Assembly (NCBI GenBank): GCA_043228905.1
Contig: JBHGNT010000020.1
Coordinates: 10,726,001-10,790,000 of the forward strand
Direction: 5' to 3'
Length of the DNA stretch: 64,000 nucleotides
From: Azolla caroliniana
Taxonomy: Eukaryota > Polypodiophyta
The position numbers were made by a program, and so were the translations under genes. Positions 56,210 to 64,000 of this stretch are shown here, piece by piece (the stretch's first letter is position 1; each line of letters opens with the position of its first letter). The notes under the pieces are model-generated. The model was not told the origin of the DNA. It did no database searches and worked only from the letters and a program-made list of their open reading frames with translations.

Positions 56210-58269
56210 TCATGGTTATCAAATGTCTAATTTCCTAGAGTTGAGCCTTGCATTCCTTCCTATTACCACAAGTTTAATACTCATTTTTCTCCTTTATTAT
56301 GGGAACCAATTTTGTAGAGACAGACATTTGTTAGAGAATGTCTATATATAAATCAAGGAAGAAACAATGGCAATATGCTCTAATTGTATATTAGTGATGA
56401 TTCTTTTCGATGACAAGTTGTGTACAATGTGAGGACAAGTTTTTTGGCATCTTGTACTTCAAAAATTTAAAAGTAATCACTGATTCCGTTCCTTTCACAA
56501 GTTACTGCACTGAAATCTAATGTAATGATTTTTTTACAAAATTTCTCAGAGTTTAAAGTTTCTTGCAGAATTACTTGCAATGTGTGTTGGAAGTTTCTTG
56601 TAATGGAACATAATTGAATAGCAGATGATCCCTAACAATCGAGGAAAGTGTTCTACAGATGACCCACCCTATTATGTTCAACATCACTATTACTTTCTGC
56701 AAATGTATCATTTTGATGTTTGGCAAGGTCAGTCACCAGATGTTTATTTAAATTTACCTTTCTTTTTGCCAGATGACAATAGAATGCTGAAACAAAATAA
56801 GAAGTGTAGGATAAAGGCTGTTAATCATTGATATAAAAGCTTCAACAAGAAGCTTGACACGATGTTTTTAAGGATGAGTACATGAGATTGAAGGGATTGA
56901 AGTAGGGTTTAAACATGAGGATTATACAAGAATTTATACAAATTTGGGCCAAATATTTTTTCATAGAACATATTGATGAAGCTTTGGTTTTTCCATTCTC
57001 TTTAAAATGACCATTGTCACTATCTCTAAACATTTTAAACAACTATTCTTTTAAAATTGATGATACTCATTTTGGCACTATAGAATGAATGTGGCATTGT
57101 GGAAGTATTACACGTACAAAATGCATAGTGAATGCTCTTCAATATTCCCATACTTCTAGTTAACTCTTTGCATCACATGATGAAATGGATAGTATGATAA
57201 TGAAACCTTGTATTTACAATGTTGATTTTTGTGACAATCAAAATATTTCAAATTTGATGAGCGTTGCATTTGCTCTATTAATGATCAAAAGACATATATT
57301 ATAGAACATCATAATAAATTGAGAATCATTTCGTGAATTATTTTAAGACTTGATTGATTGATTTGTCAATATAGTCCTAACGTTTTTGTACAGTTACTAC
57401 AAGTGTAGCCAAGGAACCCCTAATAGGACTTACGGTGGAACAACTCATTGAAGGAAGCAATCATATATTAATACCACAGTCTTTGTTTAGTGTGTTACTT
57501 CAAAGAGGCGTTATGTAATGATTAAGATAACTTGAATTGTCTCTATATGCTTTATGCAATGATTAAGAGGCTTTATGCTTCCTTCAATACATATGTCTAT
57601 CTATACTTTACACACACCAACAAGCATAAAAAATATTGCGACTTCTGTTAGGCTACCGACAAGACAATGATGGGGTTGACGTTCTAAAAACCACCTTTGA
57701 GGCCATTTGAGTTTGCTCTCTTGCAACAACGCTGTACAACAAGAGTTTTGTGTTTGATTTCTCAGGGTGCCGGCATGCCTATTGGATGCGATAAAAAGCT
57801 GTTTGTTCGTCTGTCTTGTCCTTATGTGGACAAAATGAGCACACAAACATGCACATGAGATAAGATAAGATCATATGAGCACCAGAGTCCTTGGGTGCCG
57901 GGTTTCAAAGCAACTTGACGTGGTGTGGAAGCAATAATGAAAATAAGGGAACGTGAGCTACACGGCCTAGAAGCCATGGCTAGGGCACTCTCTACATTGG
58001 AACCACAGGTCACACCCACATCAAAACCCTTTGACCCCCCACTTCTTTTCGAGAGGCTTGGGTGGAAATAAAATTAGGCTTAGTGTAAAGTCACTTGCTT
58101 TATCGAGTATACCACATATTGTACACTACGAGAAGTCTTTTAGCTTAAGTTCTATGTTTACTTTATTTTATTTTAGTTATGATGTCAGGATAAATACTCA
58201 TTTTGTTGGAAACCAATTGTCTCATGGGCCAATTTTGGCCTTAGAAGACTTTAATATATCTTTCTTTCT
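56210..58269. other. PNP2 3' UTR and gene-free DNA
   Basis: The 3' UTR probably extends a few hundred bases. The remainder is AT-rich with short, unconvincing frames and no repeat family seen elsewhere in the window. Confidence 0.5.
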
Positions 58270-58403
58270 ATCTTTTTCGTAAATAATGGCTTTCATTATG
58301 AAAGAAAAAACACAAACACCCATGACTAACTTACTACAAAGTTTAGAACCCTAGCTTGGGAGCTAAATACTACCAAGACTTCAAACTCAGTGCCACCCTA
58401 ATC

Positions 58404-58440
<37 letters not shown>

Positions 58441-58572
58441 CGTAAATAATGGCTTTCATTACGAAAGGAAAAACACCACCATGACTAACTTACTACAAAG
58501 TATAGAACCCTTCTATCTATCTAGGGATCTAAAGACTACTACGACTCCAAACTCAATGCCACCCTACACACC

Positions 58573-58624
<52 letters not shown>
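58270..58624. repeat. Duplicated segment joined to (CT)n tracts
   Basis: A unit with TCGTAAATAATGGCTTTCAT and CATGACTAACTTACTACAAAG occurs at 58277-58410 and 58440-58570. Each copy is followed by a CT microsatellite (58408-58437 and 58577-58621). Confidence 0.85.
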
Positions 58625-58625
<1 letters not shown>

Positions 58626-58795
58626 CGTAATTAGCTTACCCTAGAGGTAAGTTGATTACACTACTAAACCCAAGTTTCTCACCTCTCTATTACTCCATAG
58701 ATATCTCTTATTTCACTAGATGCCACCGTGGAATGTAGGGGTTAACCCATGACCACATGGTCTCCATTGGGCAACTTTACCAATTGAGCTACATC
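58625..58795. mobile_element. SINE-like element with convergent tRNA-like heads, second full copy
   Basis: The plus head TAGCTTACCCTAGAGGTAAG lies at 58632-58651, with its box B side decayed. The minus head, read from 58795, has TAGCTCAATTGGTAAAG as box A, with a weakened box B around 58737-58747. The internal ACTCCATAGATATCTC stretch matches the copy at 23427-23611. Confidence 0.7.
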
Positions 58796-58800
58796 CATCT

Positions 58801-58810
58801 CGGCGCACGC

Positions 58811-58880
<70 letters not shown>
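58801..58880. repeat. AC then CT microsatellites
   Basis: (AC)n at about 58808-58850 passes directly into (TC)n at 58851-58879. Confidence 0.95.
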
Positions 58881-58881
<1 letters not shown>

Positions 58882-58996
58882 TGCAACATTGATTGGTAAA
58901 GTTCTTGAACATCGAGAGTCATTACTCACTTTCACACGTATCACGTGGAATGTAATATTTTTGGTCTCATAGGTCATATTTGACCTCCGAAGACAA
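58880..58996 (+). mobile_element. 3'-terminal LINE fragment
   Basis: Near-identical to 46738-46821 joined to 47224-47255, that is the LINE tail without the MITE. It encodes the final LIGKVLEHRESLLTFTRIT residues and continues to GAAGACAA. The surrounding CT tracts hide any target duplication. Confidence 0.85.
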
Positions 58997-59000
58997 TAAT

Positions 59001-59002
<2 letters not shown>

Positions 59003-59031
<29 letters not shown>

Positions 59032-59093
59032 TATCGTAATTAGCTTACCCTAGAGGTAACTCGATCGATTACACCTTAGAAGAAGTTAATATA

Positions 59094-59147
<54 letters not shown>

Positions 59148-59206
59148 CGTAATTAGCTTACCTTAGAGGTAACTCGATCGATTACACCTTAGAAGAAGTT
59201 AATATA

Positions 59207-59244
<38 letters not shown>

Positions 59245-59335
59245 CGTAATTAGCTTACCCTAGAGGTAACTCGATCGATTACACCTTAGAAGAAGTTAAT
59301 ATATCTTTCTCTCTCTCTCTCTCTCTCTCTCTATA
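59003..59335. repeat. Tandem array of SINE-head units separated by CT microsatellites
   Basis: Three copies, at about 59031, 59143 and 59240, of a unit beginning TTATCGTAATTAGCTTACC and containing GGTAACTCGATCGATTACAC and AGAAGAAGTTAATATATC, each ending in a long CT run. Copies differ mainly in CT length, so expansion was recent. Confidence 0.9.
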
Positions 59336-59342
59336 CTGTAGT

Positions 59343-59344
<2 letters not shown>

Positions 59345-59387
<43 letters not shown>
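59345..59387. repeat. (AGT)n microsatellite
   Basis: About fourteen AGT units, 160 bp upstream of the membrane protein gene's ATG. Confidence 0.95.
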
Positions 59388-59547
59388 TTTGCTAGAAACA
59401 CCAAAGGAGAGCGAGGCTAGAAATGTAATTTGGCCCTAACCTTCTTCTTCATCTTCTCCTTCTTCCTTCTTCTTCATCTGCTCCTTCTTCTTCTTCTTCT
59501 TCTTCTTCTCTTTGTTCTTCTTATCGCAGGCAGATAGCGAAGAAGCT

Positions 59548-60903
59548 ATGGCGAAACGCGTCTCCCCCATCCTGTGCGGCCCTGCAACCCTACTGCTTCG
59601 CCTCCTCCCCACTCTCCTCCTCCTTCTGCTCTCTGTGGCCTCACCTTCCTCCGCTCGCTTAGGCGCCAGATCCTGCCACGGATCTCTCTTCTTCACTGAT
59701 TTCCGCACTGGCACCTTCTTCCTCACCTCTGGCGGCGAACCCAAGCCCTTCCCAACCTTCCTTTCCATCTCCACCACTGTCAATCAGGGTGGAGAAACGG
59801 TTTCCTCTTACCACCGTTTGTTCCCCGTGCTGCTGAACCAGAACGAGGTAAGTCCCAGGAATCTGTTTCTCGGAGAGAGGATTAGAGATTACCGCACCCT
59901 CTTCTCGTATTATTCTATTAGCTTTACTGAGAAACTGAGGAAAGGAGAGAATGATGAATTAGCTACTGAGTCTTCTTCCTCTACTTCTTCACCTGTCCTT
60001 ATTGATGATGTAGTAGAGAAACCTGAGAATGAGATTGTTCAGACTATGAATATTAATACTCATCGGAGAAGATCTTCTTGGTTGACTGGTTCGTCTCCTC
60101 AGGTCAGATCTCCATGGACTGATTCTCTGAGATTTCCCCAGATGACCGATTCTTCTCATCAATCTCCAAGGATCACTGATTCCTCTTCTTCTCAGACCAG
60201 ATCGTCATGGAGTGATTCTCTGAAGAGATCTACACAGACAGATTCTTCCACTCAGAAATCTATATCAACCGATTCTTCTCATCAATCTCCATGGAACATT
60301 GGTTCTTCTTCTCAGAGATATCCATGGACTGATTCTCTGCGATTTCCTTGGACACGTCCTCAGATATCTCCACAAACGGATTCTCAGAAACCTTCAAAGA
60401 TTGGTTTACTGCGAACGTCATTAACTGATGCTAAGAAATCTTCATGGGCTGATTCACAAAGATCTTCATTAACTAATTCTCAGATATCTTCTTGGACCGA
60501 TTCTCTGCGATCTTTAATATGGATAAACTCTGATGAGTCTACATTAAGTACTGAACCTAAGCAGTCTTCAGTAAGTAGAGATGGCGTTCATGAATTATTT
60601 CCTTCTCTACCACGAGATGAATATAGTGATAATGATGGTGCTTCTTCATGGGTTTTCACCATGAATGAACTCTCAAGGATTGCTTTTAGCCTTCTCTTAG
60701 GCGCCGCCTGTGGAGCTATTGTTGCAGGTGTTTTCTCTCTGGCATGGTCTTTCTTCTCAAGAGAGTCGGATGATTATGTGTTCGATGATGAAGAAGAAAA
60801 AGACATTGGTATTCTTTGTAGCTACCAATTGTTGGCATCACCGAAAGAATGTGAGAAGTTCAACAAGCCTACCATCGATGGTGAACCAGAGAACAAGGTC
60901 TAG
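59548..60903 (+). CDS. Unrecognised single-pass membrane protein with SWTDS repeats
   Basis: ATG at 59548 opens 451 codons to TAG at 60901. Residues 9-35 form a strong signal peptide or anchor (LLLRLLPTLLLLLLSVA, ending at SSA). A compact section to about residue 110 has a Cys (ARSCHGSLFFTDFRTG). Residues 175-345 are a low-complexity Ser-rich region with about a dozen imperfect SWTDSLR / TDSSHQS units. A transmembrane helix follows at about 375-401 (AFSLLLGAACGAIVAGVF), then an acidic tail (FDDEEEKD). This predicts a secreted or luminal repeat domain anchored by a C-terminal helix. A consensus donor GTAAGT at 59848 lies inside the frame, so a spliced form with a different C-terminus is possible. 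No family recognised. Confidence 0.7.
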   Translation: MAKRVSPILCGPATLLLRLLPTLLLLLLSVASPSSARLGARSCHGSLFFTDFRTGTFFLTSGGEPKPFPTFLSISTTVNQGGETVSSYHRLFPVLLNQNEVSPRNLFLGERIRDYRTLFSYYSISFTEKLRKGENDELATESSSSTSSPVLIDDVVEKPENEIVQTMNINTHRRRSSWLTGSSPQVRSPWTDSLRFPQMTDSSHQSPRITDSSSSQTRSSWSDSLKRSTQTDSSTQKSISTDSSHQSPWNIGSSSQRYPWTDSLRFPWTRPQISPQTDSQKPSKIGLLRTSLTDAKKSSWADSQRSSLTNSQISSWTDSLRSLIWINSDESTLSTEPKQSSVSRDGVHELFPSLPRDEYSDNDGASSWVFTMNELSRIAFSLLLGAACGAIVAGVFSLAWSFFSRESDDYVFDDEEEKDIGILCSYQLLASPKECEKFNKPTIDGEPENKV

Positions 60904-62133
60904 TCACTATGTAAGTGAACAAATATATGTTCATTCAGGACTGATTATGTAAGTAATATACTAAGTTATGTGTGAATATTATGTTAAGATCTTATTTGGA
61001 GAAATGGAACTTTGTTGTTATGTTGGAAGTAGCATTAACAACAGTCAATGCCCTTCCAAGTTTGCTATTGTTTTTTAAGCATGATTATTGGGTGATTATA
61101 ATATCATTCATATGCATTTATGACAAACTACTAAATTATGCTATAAGGAGAAGTGGATTCTTGTTTTGATTTGGATTTGGATTTGTATTGTGCCAGTATT
61201 ATGTATGATTACTGATCAACTTCCACACAAGGTTTTATTGCCGTACTATATGGTTAAGTGGATCAGTTGTAATAACGAGAGTAGTAAACTACCATGTATG
61301 AAATCTAGCTAACATAAGTTTTGTTGCATGGACATATGTTCAGTGTTGTTCGAAGTGACATTCAAAATGCTAGTGCAGTCATCACTCCCAGTGTTAGGGC
61401 ACTTGGCATAGCATTCCATGATTGTAAACTCAAGACATATTTCTAAGAAGAGAATTTTCTTACCAGTGTACAATAATTAAGTAACTCACTTTGACTAGCA
61501 AAGAATAGTGAATATGCACTCAGTGCAACTACTCTATGGTGGATTATTCTTGTACAGTGATGACTGATGAGTCTAAGGATTCACATCTTTTTAATACGTT
61601 AAAATATGAGTGAAGACTTTCAAGCTATAATCTTTTGATGCTTTAGATGAAGGCTACAAAATTTGATGTGTTTAGGTTCACACGGAAGGAAACTATTTCC
61701 CCTTGTAGATAGTAGCAATACACATGATATATGCAAATATCTGAAGACTGACTAGTTCACATTATAGGTTCTTGTTGCATATCACACTAATGTCCAACTT
61801 TGATGCATACCTAACATAATATATTCCAGATGTTACAATTTCTTTAAGAAAACGAGATAAAATGCATTTGCTCTATTTTTTCAGGTGCATAAAAATGCTG
61901 GCAAGCAAGTTCTTATCATTCAAAGACAATAGACTAGGACCAAACGATACATAAAATTCAGTTATTAGTACATTTTTACTCATCTGAAATGTGAAATGTT
62001 AATTCGTAGCCACTTAAGATAGATTCAATAACTAAAATAGCATTTGCAAAGAAGTTATGAAACGTGAGTACATTGATTGATTTCAATATAGGAAAACAGA
62101 AGTGAAAGCTTGACCAAATTAAATTACAGTACA
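60904..62133. other. 3' UTR and gene-free DNA
   Basis: AT-rich, no domain or repeat recognised. Confidence 0.5.
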
Positions 62134-62766
62134 GTGTTAAATTTCAACACTTGACCAATGGCATTAGAAAAAGGGTTTCCTTCTTTGTTTATACTTAGAA
62201 GCCTCATTACTTCCATTGACTGCGTGACGACGTTATCATCGGGCAGCAAGCAGTTATATAATTGATATATCAACTAAATTTATGGAATTAAATGCAGCAA
62301 ATGCCAAAAGCATAAAACAAAAACTTTCGCTACTACAGCACAGAGAGTCTTAAATTTCAACACTTGACTAAGGAAATTAATTAGAAAAGGGTTTCCTTCT
62401 TTGTTTATACTTCGAAGCCTCATTATTTCCATTGACCATTTGAAGAGGTTATCATTGCACAGCAAGCAGTTATAGTGATTGATATATCAAATAATTTTAT
62501 GGAATTAAATGCAGCAAATGAGGAAATCATAAAACAAAAACTTTTGCTACTACAATACAGAGTGTTAAATTTCAACACTAGACTAAGGAAACTAATTAGA
62601 AAAGAGTTTCCTTTGTTTATACTTAGAAGCCTCATTATTTCCATTGACCGCTTCAAGAGGTTATCATCGGGCAGCAAGCAGTTATATTGGTTGAAATATT
62701 AACTAATTTCATAGAATTAAATGCAGCAAATGCTGAAGGCATAAAACAAAAACTTTTGCTACTACC
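62134..62766. repeat. Three tandem copies of an about 213-bp unit
   Basis: Each copy starts with TTAAATTTCAACACTNGAC and contains GAAGCCTCATTAYTTCCATT, ATCGGGCAGCAAGCAGTTAT and TTAAATGCAGCAAATG. Copies start at about 62138, 62351 and 62565 and differ by several percent. Confidence 0.9.
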
Positions 62767-63066
62767 ATGCTCGTATGTTAATGTATGGCAATACTCTCTA
62801 CATATGCATAGCTTTTCTGTATGTATATGTGTTTTAGAGAAATATATATATTAAAACATAACAGAAAATGAGACTAAAATTTCACTACCTCAAGAGAAGA
62901 GAATCATTCTTACACCAATGGTTATAAAATTGCATCATGTCCCATTGCCCATGCTCTAAAACATCAATTTATTTGATAATTTCCTCCATTGCGATAAAAA
63001 AGGAAAGTGCCACAGAGGAAAACCACTCTCTCATTTTCACGCTTTTGATTAAAGAGCACCCACTCA

Positions 63067-63226
63067 CTACACAAAATGTTGTGTTGGATATTCTTTGTGA
63101 TAAGCATTGTAGTCGTAATATAAACGCTCACCTTTTGCTATATCTCTGATGGAAACTAAGAGGACCCTTGCTTGTCCATTGATGTCATACCTCACACATC
63201 TTAGATTTTGCTTCCTCTTGCCTTCT
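63067..63226 (-). CDS. ATXR5/6-like histone H3K27 monomethyltransferase, last exon
   Basis: ATXR5 and ATXR6 place H3K27me1 during replication to silence heterochromatin. The exon starts after a GCAG acceptor (63230-63227) and runs to TAG at 63067, coding for 52 residues that form the end of a SET domain. Motifs: KQNLRCVRYDINGQARVLL, then SIRDIAKGERLYYDYNAY with the YDYN catalytic tyrosine context, and EYPTQHFV at the C-terminus, which is the characteristic ATXR5/6 ending. Upstream exons (PHD finger and SET N-terminal part) are beyond the window edge. The frame is intact. Confidence 0.85.
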
Positions 63227-64000
63227 CTGCAAAGGAATAATAGAGGAAATTTAATTTTAATTGAAAAGTTTTTCATTTTCATATCCAAATTGTTCACATA
63301 AAATAATGAGAGAATGAAAGTATATCTTCTCTAAAATACCATAATTTCCTATGAAAACTAGAAAGGCTTGAAATGTAATCATGAATAAACCACAATCAGG
63401 TTTGGTGCTGAATCAGCAATTCAAACACAGGAAAAGTGATGATTGCGTGTGTGCATTATGAAGGATCAATGAGTGGGTAAGGAAGCAATCAAGAAATGGA
63501 GGAGAACAAAGTTTTAGTTAGGGTTAGTTAGATATTCATATAGAAAGAGCAATCATACAAAAGGATGAGAGAAGCAAACTATTCATACCTTGGTCACATC
63601 CCACAAAGTAAACTACCAAGAAAGCAATGGAGAAGTAAGCTTCGGTTACATTTGGTTATTGATAGAATGATGAAGCACTAGAGAAGTATAAGAAATTTGC
63701 TTATCAAGGACGCAATGGAGGAGAAGAAAGATCTAGTCAGGGTTTGGTAATGACAAAAGCATACATAACAAGAATATGAGAGTTTGGCTTATAAAAACAT
63801 ATGTTTTATCTCAGTAAACAGGCTATCAAAAACAAAATTGTATCTAATGTGATATGGACATGATAGAAACCTTTAAAAAACAGTAATTGAGTACTTTATA
63901 AAGAACTGAATGGGTTTGATAGAGGTTTACAAGCTATGATTGTTGATGCCCGAAATGAACCGTGCAATATTCCCTCGTTTATCTGGACATATCACCAACT
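63227..64000 (-). other. Intron of the ATXR5/6-like gene
   Basis: From the acceptor at 63227 to the window end I find no further SET or PHD exon on the minus strand, so this is read as one intron at least 774 bp long. Confidence 0.6.

Noticed and set aside
62280-62677. Two similar minus-strand frames suggesting a duplicated small gene
   Set aside because: They are two copies of the 213-bp tandem repeat with no start context or domain.

Overview
The window is plant nuclear DNA: AT-rich, intron-containing, with long stretches of transposon debris between ordinary single-copy genes. Plant affiliation rests on a mitochondrial-type PNPase with plant gene structure, an ATXR5/6-type SET exon, a plastid fibrillin C-terminus, a plant-sized STN1, a plant RTNLB-like reticulon and Ty1/copia remains. 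The exact lineage cannot be settled from the sequence. The unusual LINE clade and the MULE family make an early-diverging vascular plant possible, but that is a guess.

Region 1 (1-13.3 kb) is a transposon graveyard. Two mirror-image copia complexes lie at about 0.2-3.3 kb and 6.75-10.9 kb, with a third copia fragment (RT-RNase H) between them and MULE-like transposase relics at 6.3-6.75 kb (+) and 11.6-13.3 kb (-). Inserted in the 5' leader of the second copia element is a 1.72 kb foldback element (8701-10418). It has 640-bp nearly identical inverted arms and a 440-bp loop. Each arm holds a complete type I hammerhead ribozyme with a minimal stem III, a TATA box just upstream of it, and degenerate telomere-like TTTAGGG repeats. 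Both promoter-ribozyme cassettes face outward from the loop. This is the most unusual item in the window.

Region 2 (13.6-27.5 kb) has a minisatellite, the C-terminal exons of a fibrillin (15191-15997, +), EMC6 (18969-22009, -, with a 20-nt microexon), and STN1 (26890-27486, -). Between them are a SINE-like family with two convergent tRNA-like heads, a hAT-like MITE with a perfect 8-bp target duplication, and a decayed LINE.

Region 3 (27.5-47.3 kb) has more GGTTCGGTT-rich MITEs, a reticulon gene with a 490-residue N-terminal extension (30758-35765, +), tandem duplications, a young 5'-truncated LINE flanked by an 18-bp target duplication that splits an unidentified ORF (39213-41800), and an older LINE of a different clade (42978-46821) that itself carries a MITE.

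Region 4 (47.3-64 kb) has the complete 17-exon mitochondrial PNPase gene (47658-56209, +), a CT/AC/AGT microsatellite block mixed with SINE heads and a LINE 3' end, an unrecognised single-pass membrane protein gene (59548-60903, +), a 213-bp triplicate, and the last exon of an ATXR5/6-like histone methyltransferase (63067-63226, -) whose other exons lie beyond the window.

The genes serve unrelated housekeeping roles (RNA turnover in mitochondria, ER membrane protein insertion, telomere capping, chromatin, ER shape, plastid lipid structures). There is no operon or cluster logic. Exon boundaries were read by hand from reading frame, GT-AG sites and remembered family sequences. No database search was run.
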